NCBI RefSeq assembly: GCF_032102965.1 | Contig: NZ_CP134880.1 | Coordinates: forward strand, 2,976,001 to 3,040,000 | DNA length: 64,000 bases | Direction of reading: 5' to 3' | From: Demequina capsici | GTDB lineage: Bacteria; Actinomycetota; Actinomycetes; Actinomycetales; Demequinaceae | Shown here: one piece after another, positions 13,656 through 22,641 of the stretch | How the letters are laid out: each line of letters opens with the position of its first letter | Numbering within the stretch: position 1 is the stretch's first letter | Translations under genes and position numbers: made by a program | The notes under the pieces: model-generated | The model's input: the letters and a program-made list of their open reading frames with translations, nothing else | The model's database searches: none | Told to the model about the DNA's origin: nothing

Positions 13656-14414
13656 TCACTTCTCATCCAGGGAGGCTGGCAACGGAGCCTCCGCCATGAT
13701 GCGTGGGAACGCGGGCATCGCGACTTCCGGCTGGAGATACCTTGCCACGTAACGCACCAGGAAGTCTTCGGTGGCGTCGTCGGGCACGGTGGCGAGCAGG
13801 TGGGTGGCGCCGGCCTGCGCCCAGCCGACGACGAGCGCGCGGTCGGTGTCGAGGTCGCCTGTGAGCGCCGCGGTCGCGGGCTGCACCTGCGCGGCGCCGT
13901 CGCACGCGCCCGGATCCTCGGCGAGCATGGGCAGGCCGGTGGCGCTGCTCAGCTGCGGTGCCACGGCGCCGGTCAGCCAGACGGGCACGTCGACCTGCGA
14001 CGGCTTGGGAGTGACCATGACGCTCGTCGGTGCGCCCGGGTTCAGGCCCGACGGGACGGTCCAACGCGCGCCCTGGTGGGACAGGGGCCTGGCGGCCCAG
14101 CTCGCCCGCAGCAGCCACAGGTCCTCGGCCGCGCCGTCCGCGTCCAGCTCCCCTGTGTCGACGACGCAGACGACGCGTCCGCCGCTGACCAGGTCGAGCA
14201 CGGCGATCTCCTCGGCGAGAGTCACCGGGTTCTCCGCGCCCAGCGTCACCCGCGCCACGATGCGGGGATCGGTGGTGAGAGCCGCCACGGTGCTGGCGGG
14301 CACGGCTCCTTCGGCGCTGAGGTCCGCCCACAGCGCGAAGGCGCCGGACTGCTCGGCGGCGTCCACCCACGCATGGGGACGTGCAGCGCCCGTCCAACGG
14401 ATTCCGATCCTCAT
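13656..14414 (-). CDS. LLM-class (luciferase-like) protein, short form
   Basis: A 252-residue protein beginning MRIGIRWTGAARPHAWVDAA, with TIM-barrel-like strand/helix spacing and the pattern TTDPRIVARVTLGAENPVTL...EEIAVLDLVSGGRV found in bacterial luciferase-like F420/FMN oxidoreductases. It is shorter than typical (~300), so the fold may be reduced and cofactor binding weakened. The ATG overlaps the stop of the upstream LLM gene (ATGA). The reading frame is open further upstream but only inside that gene. Pairing with a second LLM resembles the two-subunit arrangement of luciferase, which is inference. Confidence 0.78.
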   Translation of the reverse strand: MRIGIRWTGAARPHAWVDAAEQSGAFALWADLSAEGAVPASTVAALTTDPRIVARVTLGAENPVTLAEEIAVLDLVSGGRVVCVVDTGELDADGAAEDLWLLRASWAARPLSHQGARWTVPSGLNPGAPTSVMVTPKPSQVDVPVWLTGAVAPQLSSATGLPMLAEDPGACDGAAQVQPATAALTGDLDTDRALVVGWAQAGATHLLATVPDDATEDFLVRYVARYLQPEVAMPAFPRIMAEAPLPASLDEK

Positions 14415-15388
14415 ACCGCCACCTCCAGGTCGCGAACAGCGGGAAGCACCTCGTGTGCGAAGCGCGTGAGCATGTGATCCACCCTCTCCTTGGGAGCGCC
14501 CTCGATGATGCATCGCAGCACCACGCCGTCGACGCCGGCCTCCGACACCTCGGTGAGCGCGTCGATGAGGGTCTGCGCCGATCCGACGACGGACGTGTCG
14601 ACCGCCTGCTTGAGCGCGGCGTCCAGGTCGGTGGTGAAGTCCATCGCCTCGGTGGACGACTGCGCGGCCACGCTCCACCCGAGACCGGCGTAGAGGACGT
14701 AGCTGGCGCGCTGCCAGTCGAGCACCGCCTGACGCTCGGCCTCGTCGTCGGTGAGCCAGAAGTTCCTGAGCGCCACGACCTTGGGCTTGACCCCGCCGGG
14801 CCGTCCGGCCTGCTCCCAGCCTTCGCGATGCGCCTGCGCCAGCTCGGTCACGAGCGACAGCGGGTTCGCGCCTGACAGCATGATGGGCCTTCCCGCCGCT
14901 CCAGCGCGGGCCACCGCCTTGGGTGTGGCGGACCCGACCCAGAGCGTCGTCCCCGCGGGGACGGCGGTCTGCTCGAGCGCCTCGAGTCCCGCACGCTGAC
15001 GCCCCAGGCGCTGCTTGCGGGCCACGCCCTTGCCGTCGAACTCGACGTCGCGGTAGCCCAGGCCCACGCCCAGGTCCAGCCGGCCGTCGGAGCCGGCGGC
15101 GATGTCGGCCGCCATGCGCGCGAGGCGCTGCGGTTCCTGGAGCGGGAGCAGCAGCATGCCCGTGCCGACCCTCAAGGTCTGCGTCACCGACAGCGCGGCC
15201 TGCGCGGCGGGCAGCAGTGCAGGGCAGTAGCCGTCGTAGAAGAAGTGGTGCTCGGAGAGCCACATGCTCTCGAAGCCCAGGCTCTCCAGCAGACGGGCCT
15301 CGTCGAGCAGCTCGCGGTACGCGGTGGCCGGGTGACGAGGCGTTGAGGCGGTGGCTTGCAGGCAGTACAGCCCGACTCCGATATCCAT
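14411..15388 (-). CDS. LLM-class flavin-dependent oxidoreductase
   Basis: A 325-residue luciferase-like monooxygenase family member: MDIGVGLYCLQ, SMWLSEHHFFYDGY (conserved H-H), RVGTGMLLLPLQEPQRLARMAADIAAGSDGR and the GLGYRDVEFDGKG segment. It probably uses reduced FMN or F420 to oxidise a small molecule; substrate unknown. GGAGGA lies 4 bases before the ATG. It is first in the leftward operon LLM-LLM-Lrp, diverging from the SDR operon across a 116-base intergenic region. Confidence 0.9.
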   Translation of the reverse strand: MDIGVGLYCLQATASTPRHPATAYRELLDEARLLESLGFESMWLSEHHFFYDGYCPALLPAAQAALSVTQTLRVGTGMLLLPLQEPQRLARMAADIAAGSDGRLDLGVGLGYRDVEFDGKGVARKQRLGRQRAGLEALEQTAVPAGTTLWVGSATPKAVARAGAAGRPIMLSGANPLSLVTELAQAHREGWEQAGRPGGVKPKVVALRNFWLTDDEAERQAVLDWQRASYVLYAGLGWSVAAQSSTEAMDFTTDLDAALKQAVDTSVVGSAQTLIDALTEVSEAGVDGVVLRCIIEGAPKERVDHMLTRFAHEVLPAVRDLEVAV

Positions 15389-15435
15389 GCTTCCTCCGAG
15401 GGTGGGACGTTCGACAGCACCATAGCCAATCGATG

Positions 15436-15450
15436 TTTCAAGTGTCAGTC
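15436..15450. promoter_or_regulatory. Candidate operator in the LLM/SDR divergent region
   Basis: TTTCAAGTGTCAGTC lies in the AT-rich region between the divergent LLM and SDR genes. A 12-of-15 match, TTTCAGTTGGCAGTC, lies at 18692-18706 in the other divergent region of this locus. A shared site for the local Lrp-type regulator is plausible but unproven. Confidence 0.4.
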
Positions 15451-15504
15451 GATTACGTCCTTCTAGTTAACGTACGCGCAACATCTGTGATGTTTGATGT
15501 GCGT

Positions 15505-16260
15505 ATGACAAGCACTTCGATCGACGGTACAGCATTTGTCACGGGCGGCGGCAGCGGCCTGGGCCGTGCGGTGTGCCTGCGGCTCGCCGCCCGCGGCGAC
15601 CGCGTCGTCGTCGCTGACAGAGACGCGCTCGCCGCCGCAGAGACCGTGGAGATGATCGCTCAGGCGGGAGCCAGCGCCCGCGCGGTGGCGCTCGACGTGA
15701 CCGACGCTGAGGCCGTCGCGGACGCCGTCCGCAAGGCCGACGAGGCCGCGCCCCTGCAGACCGTCGTCACCTGCGCGGGCGTCGCGCGCCCCAGCGCCCT
15801 GCTGTCGTCCTCAGCCTCCGAGCTGGACCTCGCGCTCGACGTCAACGTGAAGGGGACGTACCACGTGATCCGCGCCGCGGCCCAGCTCATGGTGCCCCGC
15901 GGCGCCGGGGCGATCGTCACCGTCGGCTCCACGTCCTCGTACACCGCATCGAGCACGCCGATGTTCGCCTACGACACCTCGAAGGCGGCGGTCCGCATGC
16001 TGACCGCGGCGCTCGGGCGCGAGCTCGCTCCGACCGGCGTGAGGGTCAACGGCGTCGCGCCGGGAACGATGGACACGCCGCTCATGCGCGGACTCGGAGC
16101 GGATGAGGCGTCGCTGAGCGAGATGGCCGCCGCGCGCATCCCGGCCGGACGGCTCGGCAGGCCCGAGGAGGTGGCCGACGCGGTCGCATTCCTGAGCGGG
16201 CCCGAATCGTCGTACATGTGCGGACAGATGATCGTGGTGGACGGAGGATGGCTCTCATGA
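15505..16260 (+). CDS. SDR-family oxidoreductase (first of two)
   Basis: A 251-residue short-chain dehydrogenase/reductase. The cofactor motif TGGGSGLGRA is near the N-terminus, VADRD suggests NAD(H) preference, and the catalytic set includes VGSTSSY, then YDTSKAA (Tyr-x3-Lys) and PGTMDTP. No Shine-Dalgarno precedes the ATG at 15505; an in-frame ATG at 15490 is possible and a leaderless transcript cannot be excluded. The stop overlaps the start of the second SDR by ATGA. Likely acts on a hydroxyl/keto intermediate of the pathway encoded here. Confidence 0.9.
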   Translation: MTSTSIDGTAFVTGGGSGLGRAVCLRLAARGDRVVVADRDALAAAETVEMIAQAGASARAVALDVTDAEAVADAVRKADEAAPLQTVVTCAGVARPSALLSSSASELDLALDVNVKGTYHVIRAAAQLMVPRGAGAIVTVGSTSSYTASSTPMFAYDTSKAAVRMLTAALGRELAPTGVRVNGVAPGTMDTPLMRGLGADEASLSEMAAARIPAGRLGRPEEVADAVAFLSGPESSYMCGQMIVVDGGWLS

Positions 16261-16985
16261 CGGTGACCGTGATCACGGGAGGCGGCGCCGGCATCGGCGC
16301 ATCCGTCGCGCGACGACTCGCGGCGCGAGGTGACTCGCTGGTGATCGCCGACCGCGATCCGAGCGCCGCGAACGCCGTGGCGGACGAGGTCGGCGGCGTC
16401 GCGGTCGCGGTCGACGTGGCCGTGCCCGGATCCGGTCGGATCGTGGTCGACGCAGCGCTCCAGACCTACGGGCGCCTGGACGCCGTCGTCGCATGCGCGG
16501 GCATCGAGAGAGGTGCCCCTGCGGCCCAGATCTCCCGCGAGACCTTCGAGCAGGTCTACGCGGTCAACGTGCACGGCTCCTTCGACGTGGCGCAGGCCGC
16601 CTTCCGGGTGTTCGAGCGTCAGGGCGAAGGAGGGAGGATCGTGCTCATCGGCTCAGCGAACTCCATGGTCGCCCTGCCCGGCCAGAGCGCCTACGCCTCG
16701 TCCAAGGGCGCCGTCCTGATGCTGGCGCGATCGCTCGCAGTCGACTGGGCCCACGCAGGGGTGACCGTCAACGTCGTCGCTCCGGGCGTCACCGACACCG
16801 CCATGTCGTCCCAGTCGCTGAGCGACCCGACGAAGCGCGCGTCCCTCATGTCCAAGATCCCCATGGGCAGGCCCGCCCGGCCGGAGGAGATCGCGGAGGC
16901 GGTCGAGTTCCTGTCCTCCGAGCGCACCTCGTACATCACGGGCGCCTACCTGCCCGTCGATGGCGGCTGGCTGGCCGCAGGCTGA
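16257..16985 (+). CDS. SDR-family oxidoreductase (second of two)
   Basis: A 242-residue SDR with TGGGAGIGAS cofactor motif, VIADRD, catalytic YASSKGA and PGVTDTAM. The ATG at 16257 overlaps the stop of the first SDR and has GGAGG 9 bases upstream. The alternative ATG at 16248 abuts the ribosome-binding site. It probably acts in sequence with the first SDR on a related substrate. The LLM gene follows after 11 bases. Confidence 0.9.
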   Translation: MTVTVITGGGAGIGASVARRLAARGDSLVIADRDPSAANAVADEVGGVAVAVDVAVPGSGRIVVDAALQTYGRLDAVVACAGIERGAPAAQISRETFEQVYAVNVHGSFDVAQAAFRVFERQGEGGRIVLIGSANSMVALPGQSAYASSKGAVLMLARSLAVDWAHAGVTVNVVAPGVTDTAMSSQSLSDPTKRASLMSKIPMGRPARPEEIAEAVEFLSSERTSYITGAYLPVDGGWLAAG

Positions 16986-16996
16986 CGGAGACCCCC

Positions 16997-17875
16997 ATGA
17001 TCATCGGCGCCAGGCTTCCCCACACCGGACCGCAGGCGTCAGGTCGCGCCGTCGTGCAGGCGGCGATCGACCTCGAGGCTGCCGGACTGGAGTCGCTGTG
17101 GGTGAGCGACCACATCGCGCAGCCCCACGTCATCGAGTCGGCGTACCCGTTCGAGGCGGACGGCGTCGCGCGCTGGTCCACGCAGCATCCCGATCTCGAG
17201 GCGCTCGTCACCCTCGCGATGGTGGCGTCGGTGACGCGCGACGTGCGCTTGGGCACCGCGATCCTGCTCGCTCCCCTGCGTCAGCCGGTGCTCGCCGCGA
17301 AGCAGATCGCGACGATCGCCTCGGCAGCCCCCGGCAGGGTCGCCATCGGGATCGGAGCGGGCTGGCTTGCCGAGGAGTTCGCGGCGCTCGGGATCCCCTA
17401 CGAGCGACGGGGGCGCCGCACCGAGGAATGGATGACCCTGGTGCGACAGTGCTGGACGGGCTCCGCAGGACCCTTCGATGGTGAGTTCTACACGCTGCCA
17501 GGGCCGATCGTCGCGCTCCCCGCGCCCGACCCCATGGTCCCGCTGTACACCGGTGGCCACTCGCCAGCGGCGCTGCGGAGGGCCGGCCGATCCGCGGACG
17601 GATGGGTAGGTCAGCAGTCGTTGGACCAGCTCGACCCCAGCGCGCTCGCCGGGGCGATCGCCGTCATCCGCGGCGCGGCGGCCGCAGCCGACCGTGATCC
17701 CGCAGCGATCCACGTGGTGCTGCGGCTGGTCGGGAGCGCCGGCGCGCAGCGCAGGACGGTCGCCGCGCTCCCGGCCCTCGCGGCCGCGGGCGTCGACGAG
17801 GTGATCCTGGACACCCCGCGCGAGCCCGCGTCGTCCGGTCAGGAGATCGCCGCCTACCGCGAGGCGGTCGCCTGA
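16997..17875 (+). CDS. LLM-class oxidoreductase (third in the locus)
   Basis: A 292-residue luciferase-like oxidoreductase: MIIGARLPHTGP, SLWVSDHIAQP, RDVRLGTAILLAPLRQPVLAAKQIATIASAAPGRVAIGIGAGW, EEWMTLVRQCWTG and MVPLYTGGHSPAALRRAGRSADGW. This pattern is closer to F420-dependent TIGR03619-type members than to the two leftward LLM genes, so it is not a simple duplicate. It forms one transcription unit with the two SDR genes. The next gene is convergent. Confidence 0.9.
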   Translation: MIIGARLPHTGPQASGRAVVQAAIDLEAAGLESLWVSDHIAQPHVIESAYPFEADGVARWSTQHPDLEALVTLAMVASVTRDVRLGTAILLAPLRQPVLAAKQIATIASAAPGRVAIGIGAGWLAEEFAALGIPYERRGRRTEEWMTLVRQCWTGSAGPFDGEFYTLPGPIVALPAPDPMVPLYTGGHSPAALRRAGRSADGWVGQQSLDQLDPSALAGAIAVIRGAAAAADRDPAAIHVVLRLVGSAGAQRRTVAALPALAAAGVDEVILDTPREPASSGQEIAAYREAVA

Positions 17876-17918
17876 CCGGGAGCGATCCGCGGTGCGCGCG
17901 GCAGCCGCGAACGTGAGC

Positions 17919-18677
17919 TCAGCGCTCCGTCGCAGCCTCGCGCCACTGTGCGACGGCCGCCGCGGCGCCCGCCTGGATCAGGCTCGTGTCGGTGAAGCCC
18001 GCCACGTCGTCGAAGCCGAGCTCACGCATCCGCAGCGCACGCTCCAGCCCTCCCGCGAATCCGCGTGCGCGCAGGCCCGCCGCGTGCGCGGCATCCACGA
18101 CGCGAGGCAGCGGCGCATCCGGGGCGTCGTCCGCGAGCAGCGCGTCCACGGTGGTGCCCAGGCTCGCAGCCAGGTCGAACGGGCCGACGAACAGCGACTC
18201 GGCGCCGTCGGTCGCCGCGATCCGTTGCACGTCCTCCAGCGCTGCGGCCGTCTCGATCATGAGCGAGACCGCCACGGCAGCGTTCGCGTCGGCCATGGAG
18301 GTGATCGCCTCACCGCTGAGCAGCGTCGACGGCCCGAAGCTGCGGCTGCCCTGCGGCGGGTACAGGCAGGCCGCGGTGATCGCGCGGGCCTGCTCGGCGG
18401 ATTCGACCATGGGGACGATGACCCCGTCGGCGCCCATGTCGAGCACGGCTCCCAGCGTGGAGGGGGAGCCGTCCGGGGTCCGCACCCAGACGGGGACGCG
18501 TCCGGTCGCGTGACGGCTCGCCAGCAGCGCGGTGCGGAGGGACGAGGCGTCGAAGGCGCCGTGCTGGGCGTCGAGCACCACCCAGTCGGGGCTTGCGGCG
18601 AGCAGGGACAGGACCACGTGCGGCTCGCCGAGGCTGCTCCACGCTCCGAGCGACGCTGATTCAGTATGCAAGGTCAT
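17919..18677 (-). CDS. HpcH/HpaI aldolase/citrate lyase family protein
   Basis: A 252-residue TIM-barrel enzyme of the HpcH/HpaI (class II, divalent-metal, pyruvate-type) aldolase family. Family marks are WVVLDAQHGAFD (equivalent of the D-x-E-H-G motif, with Gln for Glu), GADGVIVPMVESAEQARAITAACLYPP and GSRSFGP. Such enzymes cleave 2-keto-4-hydroxy acids to pyruvate plus an aldehyde. Gln in place of the usual Glu may alter chemistry. It is transcribed alone, diverging from the aminotransferase gene. The function fits the last carbon-carbon cleavage of the locus's pathway (inference). Confidence 0.85.
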   Translation of the reverse strand: MTLHTESASLGAWSSLGEPHVVLSLLAASPDWVVLDAQHGAFDASSLRTALLASRHATGRVPVWVRTPDGSPSTLGAVLDMGADGVIVPMVESAEQARAITAACLYPPQGSRSFGPSTLLSGEAITSMADANAAVAVSLMIETAAALEDVQRIAATDGAESLFVGPFDLAASLGTTVDALLADDAPDAPLPRVVDAAHAAGLRARGFAGGLERALRMRELGFDDVAGFTDTSLIQAGAAAAVAQWREAATER

Positions 18678-18691
18678 GACCGCACCATACC

Positions 18692-18731
18692 TTTCAGTTG
18701 GCAGTCAAAGTGCGCCTGAGAGTGACAGTTT
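18692..18731. promoter_or_regulatory. Candidate operator in the lyase/aminotransferase divergent region
   Basis: TTTCAGTTGGCAGTC (18692-18706) matches the element at 15436 in 12 of 15 bases. A partial inverted copy, GAGTGACAGTTTGC, follows near 18718-18731. The surrounding 200 bases are AT-rich for this genome. Possible Lrp-type binding array. Confidence 0.35.
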
Positions 18732-18878
18732 GCATGAATGTAACGCGATATGCGCTTTCACGAAACAACTGACGAATAGCGTGTGAGACCAATTCCAACG
18801 ACGGTTCGCACTCGTCGCCTCGACCCCTCGGGACGCCGACGGGACGCGACCCGTCACCTGCCGGACGAAGGGAACCCG

Positions 18879-20045
18879 ATGTCAGTCCCCACGCTGAACC
18901 CAGGGAGGTCAGCCGCTCACGTGCCCGGCTCAGGGATACGTGAGGTGGTCAACGCCGCGATGGGTCGCGAGGACGTGATCCACCTGGAGATCGGCGAGCC
19001 CGGCGCACGCACTCCGGCGCACCTGGTGGAGGCTGCCCACAGTGCGATGGGCTCGTCGAACCGCTACACGCACAGCGCGGGCATGCCGGCGCTGCGCGAC
19101 GCGATCGCACGCAGGCTCCACCGCGCGTACGGGCTGAGCGCCGCCGAGGACGACATCGTCGTGGGCCAAGGCGCTGTCGAGGCGCTGCTCGCCACCATCG
19201 TCGCCGTCACCGACCCTGGTGACGAGGTCCTGGTGCCGGACCCGGCGTGGCCCAACTATGAGATGCAGACGCTCATGCGGGGCGCCGTGCCGGTCCGCTA
19301 CCCCCTGCGGCCGGAGAACGGCTTCGTCCCCGACATGGCCGACATCCGTCCGCTGCTCGGACCGCGCACCAAGGCGATCGTGGTCAACAGCCCGTCCAAC
19401 CCGACCGGCGCCGTCTTCTCCCGCGCCGTCATGGCCGAGCTCGTGGAGGAGGCGGCCCGGGCCGGACTGCTGGTCATCTCCGACGAGGTCTACGACCAGA
19501 TCATCTTCGACGGCGACCATGTCTGCGCGGCCGCGCTCAACCCGGAGGGCGTCGTCTCCGTCTTCAGCTTCTCGAAGACGTACGCGATGACCGGCTCCCG
19601 GGTGGGCTACCTCACCGGACCCCGGTGGCTCGTCCCCACGATCGCGAAGCTCCAGGAGCCGATCCTCTCCTCCGTGTCGACCGCGTCGCAGGCCGCCGCG
19701 ATCGAGGCGCTCAACGGACCGCAGGACTTCGTCGCCACGTCCCTCGCGTCCTATCGCGATCGGCGCGACCTCGCGCACACGTTGCTGGCAGACGCCGGGA
19801 TCGCGGCGCCGATGCCCGCGGGCGCCTTCTACATGATGGTCCCGCTTCACCAGCAGGCCGACTCACGCCGGGCCGCGCTCGACCTGATCGGACACGGCGT
19901 CGCCACGGCGCCCGGCACCGCCTTCGGAGACGTCGCCCGGCACTTCCTCCGCATCTCGCTCGCCGCGGCCAGGCCCGACCTCGAGGAGGGCCTCGCCAGG
20001 CTGGCGGGCTGGTACCACCGGACGAACGGAGGCATCGGCCGATGA
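18879..20045 (+). CDS. Class I/II PLP-dependent aminotransferase
   Basis: A 388-residue fold-type I aminotransferase. Marks include [39 protein letters not shown] and the PLP-lysine motif [16 protein letters not shown], with RISLA near the C-terminus (substrate-carboxylate Arg). It transfers an amino group between an amino acid and a 2-oxo acid. The ATG at 18879 has GAAGGG upstream. Its stop overlaps the ABC ATPase start (ATGA), so transport and transamination are coupled, suggesting that the imported compound is the amino donor. Confidence 0.92.
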   Translation: MSVPTLNPGRSAAHVPGSGIREVVNAAMGREDVIHLEIGEPGARTPAHLVEAAHSAMGSSNRYTHSAGMPALRDAIARRLHRAYGLSAAEDDIVVGQGAVEALLATIVAVTDPGDEVLVPDPAWPNYEMQTLMRGAVPVRYPLRPENGFVPDMADIRPLLGPRTKAIVVNSPSNPTGAVFSRAVMAELVEEAARAGLLVISDEVYDQIIFDGDHVCAAALNPEGVVSVFSFSKTYAMTGSRVGYLTGPRWLVPTIAKLQEPILSSVSTASQAAAIEALNGPQDFVATSLASYRDRRDLAHTLLADAGIAAPMPAGAFYMMVPLHQQADSRRAALDLIGHGVATAPGTAFGDVARHFLRISLAAARPDLEEGLARLAGWYHRTNGGIGR

Positions 20046-20839
20046 CCGACCACACGACAGCCTCGTATGAGGGACGGCCCTCGCAGGAGGGCACACCGAT
20101 CGTCGAGCTGACCGACATCAAGAAGCAGTTCGGGGAGCTCGAGGTGCTCAAGGGAATCGACCTCGTCGTCAACCGAGGCGAGAACGTCGTGCTGCTCGGC
20201 CCGTCGGGCTCGGGCAAGTCCACCCTGCTGCGCACCATCAACCTGCTCGAGCCCCCCACATCCGGCTCGCTGCTGGTCGACGGCGAGGAGTACGCCGCCT
20301 TCTGGCCCCCGAGCAAGCCGTCCGCCACGCGGGTGCTCGAGCTCCGCCGCAAGGTCGGCATGGTGTTCCAGCAGTTCAACCTGTTCCCGAACATGACCGC
20401 GCTCGACAACGTGGCGCTCCCGCTGCGCTCGGTGCGCAGGCTCTCCAAGGCGGACGCGCGAGAGCGAGCCGCCGTCGAGCTCAAGCGGGTGGGCCTGATC
20501 GAGCGCGCCGGCCATTACCCGGCGCAGCTGTCCGGCGGCCAGCAGCAGCGAGTCGCGATCGCACGCGCGCTCGCGCTCGACCCCCAGGTGCTGCTCTTCG
20601 ACGAGCCGACGTCGGCGCTCGACCCCGAACTCGTGGGAGAGGTGCTGAAGACGATGCGCGTGGTCGCGGAGTCCGGCATGACCATGGTCGTCGTCACGCA
20701 CGAGATCGGGTTCGCCAAGGAGATCGGGGACGTCAACGTCTTCATGGATCAAGGGCGGGTCGTCGAGACGGGCGGCCGCGAGTTCTACGACGAGTGCCGC
20801 ACGGACCGGGCGCGTGAGTTCATCAAGGCGGTGCGATGA
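20042..20839 (+). CDS. Amino-acid ABC transporter ATP-binding protein
   Basis: A 265-residue GlnQ/HisP-type ATPase: Walker [11 protein letters not shown]-loop [13 protein letters not shown], signature [16 protein letters not shown], Walker [12 protein letters not shown] and H-loop VVTHE. The first ~18 residues form a nonconserved leader. The start and stop overlap the neighbouring genes by ATGA, giving strict coupling within the aminotransferase-ATPase-permease set. It powers import of the ligand bound by the lipoprotein encoded downstream. Confidence 0.95.
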   Translation: MTDHTTASYEGRPSQEGTPIVELTDIKKQFGELEVLKGIDLVVNRGENVVLLGPSGSGKSTLLRTINLLEPPTSGSLLVDGEEYAAFWPPSKPSATRVLELRRKVGMVFQQFNLFPNMTALDNVALPLRSVRRLSKADARERAAVELKRVGLIERAGHYPAQLSGGQQQRVAIARALALDPQVLLFDEPTSALDPELVGEVLKTMRVVAESGMTMVVVTHEIGFAKEIGDVNVFMDQGRVVETGGREFYDECRTDRAREFIKAVR

Positions 20840-21585
20840 TGGCGATGACCACCTACGACTGGAGCCTGATCGGCGACAACTGGCGGCTGCTCCTCGACGG
20901 CCTCGTGGTCGCGCTGCAGGTCTCGATCGTCGCGCTGGTGATCTCCCTCGTGGCGGGCCTGCTGCTGGCGCTCATGCGGCTCTCGAAGGGTCCGCAGCGC
21001 TGGATCGCCGCGGCCTACATCAACATCTTCCGCGGCGTCCCCGCCCTGGTCAGCGTGATCTGGGTCTACTTCGGCGTCTCGCTCGCCTTCGGCATCAACT
21101 TCACCGTCTTCCAGGCCGGCGTGATCGCGCTGTCGCTGCTGTACAGCGCCTTCCTCGCGGAGATCTTCCGGTCGTCGCTCAGCGCGGTGCCGGCGGCGCT
21201 CACCGAGGCGGGGCAGGCGCTCGGCATGCGGCGTTCCCGGATCTTCGTCTCGGTGGTCCTCCCGCAGGCGACCAAGATCGCGCTTCCCAACATCGGCAGC
21301 ATGTTCATCGGGATGGTCAAGGACACCTCGACCTTCACGGTCATCGGCCTGCTCGAGGTGGTGAGGGTGACGCAGAACCTCGTGTCGACCACCTTCCAGC
21401 CCTTCGTCCTGTACACCGCGGCGGCCGCGATCTACGTTCTCGCGGCCTTCGCGATCGACTTCCTCTTCCGCGCCCTGGAGAGCTCCACGACGAGCCCGCC
21501 CGCGGGTTCGATCGCGCGGCTCCTCCGATCGCGGGAGAGGGCGCGGATCGAGGAGATCGCAGCGCGGCATACCGAGGCTTCCTGA
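20836..21585 (+). CDS. Amino-acid ABC transporter permease
   Basis: A 249-residue HisM/GlnP-type inner-membrane subunit with about five hydrophobic segments. The permease EAA-loop pattern is [40 protein letters not shown] is the polar amino-acid permease signature. There is one permease gene, so it probably works as a homodimer. The ATG overlaps the ATPase stop (ATGA); a second in-frame ATG follows immediately. Confidence 0.94.
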   Translation: MMAMTTYDWSLIGDNWRLLLDGLVVALQVSIVALVISLVAGLLLALMRLSKGPQRWIAAAYINIFRGVPALVSVIWVYFGVSLAFGINFTVFQAGVIALSLLYSAFLAEIFRSSLSAVPAALTEAGQALGMRRSRIFVSVVLPQATKIALPNIGSMFIGMVKDTSTFTVIGLLEVVRVTQNLVSTTFQPFVLYTAAAAIYVLAAFAIDFLFRALESSTTSPPAGSIARLLRSRERARIEEIAARHTEAS

Positions 21586-21670
21586 CGCGCACGGGCGTCA
21601 GGCGGAAGTACAGCGGATCACTGATCCACACGTTCCCAGCAGTGCTCAGCAACAGAGGAGATGGCTCATC

Positions 21671-22543
21671 ATGACTACTACTTCCAAGGCGGTCCGCGGC
21701 CTCAGCGTCGTCGGTCTCGCGGCGGTGCTGGTCGGCACCCTCGCGGCGTGCAGCGACAGCTCGGCGGAGACCACGGACGAGGCGAGCAGCGGCGCGACCG
21801 CGTCGGCGACCTCCGCGGACCTGGGGCTCCTGGTCCCAGGCACCCTGACGGTCGGCATGAACCTCCAGTTCGAGCCGGAGATGTACCTGGACGCCGACGG
21901 CAACCCCGCCGGCTACGACGTCGAGCTGCTGCAGGCTCTCGCGGACGAGCTCGGGCTGACGCTGGACATCCAGAACCTCGACTTCAACGGGCTCATCCCG
22001 GGCCTCCAGTCGAAGATGTTCGACATGGTGTCGGTGGGTCTGACCAACACCCCCGAGCGTGATGAGGTCGTCGACTTCTCGCGGGAGTACGTGCCCTACA
22101 CGACCGTCCTGGCGGTCGCGGAGGACGACGATCGCACCGCCTCGATCGACACCTACAACTCGGCCGACGTCACGATCACCGCCCTGCAGGGCTCGTCGGG
22201 TGAGCAGCTCGCGATGGACACGTTCCCGAACGCCACCATCACGGGCTTCGCCGACCAGAACGCCGCCCTGCTCGAGGTGGCCACCGGTCGTGCCGACGGC
22301 GGCGTGGTCGAGGGCTACATCCTCGGGCAGTACATCGCCGCGAACCCCGGTCAGCTGAAGGAGGCGGCGCTCAGCGAGCCGCTCTCGCTCGGTTACGGCT
22401 CGTGGGCGGTCCAGGACGGCAACTCGGGGCTCGTCTCGGCGCTCAACGACTTCATCTGCACCGCACAGGGCGACGGCACGATGGAGCAGATCTACCTTGA
22501 CACGTTCGGTGGCACGAGCATGCCGGTGATGCCTGCCTGCTGA
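21671..22543 (+). CDS. Amino-acid ABC transporter substrate-binding lipoprotein
   Basis: A 290-residue family 3 solute-binding protein. The signal peptide ends in lipobox LAAC (Cys27), so it is anchored on the outer face of the membrane. The mature domain has LTVGMNLQFEPEMYLDADGNPAGYDVELLQALADELG and VSVGLTNTPERDEVVDFS, the polar amino-acid-binding pattern. GAGGAG is 10 bases before the ATG. It is last in the operon and followed by a terminator. The ligand cannot be read from sequence. Confidence 0.94.
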   Translation: MTTTSKAVRGLSVVGLAAVLVGTLAACSDSSAETTDEASSGATASATSADLGLLVPGTLTVGMNLQFEPEMYLDADGNPAGYDVELLQALADELGLTLDIQNLDFNGLIPGLQSKMFDMVSVGLTNTPERDEVVDFSREYVPYTTVLAVAEDDDRTASIDTYNSADVTITALQGSSGEQLAMDTFPNATITGFADQNAALLEVATGRADGGVVEGYILGQYIAANPGQLKEAALSEPLSLGYGSWAVQDGNSGLVSALNDFICTAQGDGTMEQIYLDTFGGTSMPVMPAC

Positions 22544-22565
22544 TCTCACGCGTCCTCCACGACGA

Positions 22566-22593
22566 GGGCCCCGGGGCTGATGTCCCGGGGCCC
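22566..22593. terminator. Bidirectional terminator
   Basis: GGGCCCCGGG / CCCGGGGCCC stem with an 8-base loop, followed by TTCG, between the convergent solute-binding and persulfide-reductase genes. The stem is nearly the same as at 12996, preceded in both by GACGAG. Confidence 0.85.
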
Positions 22594-22641
22594 TTCGCGT
22601 GCCCGCCGCATCGTGCGGCGGCTCAGGTGAGCGGCGTCGTG

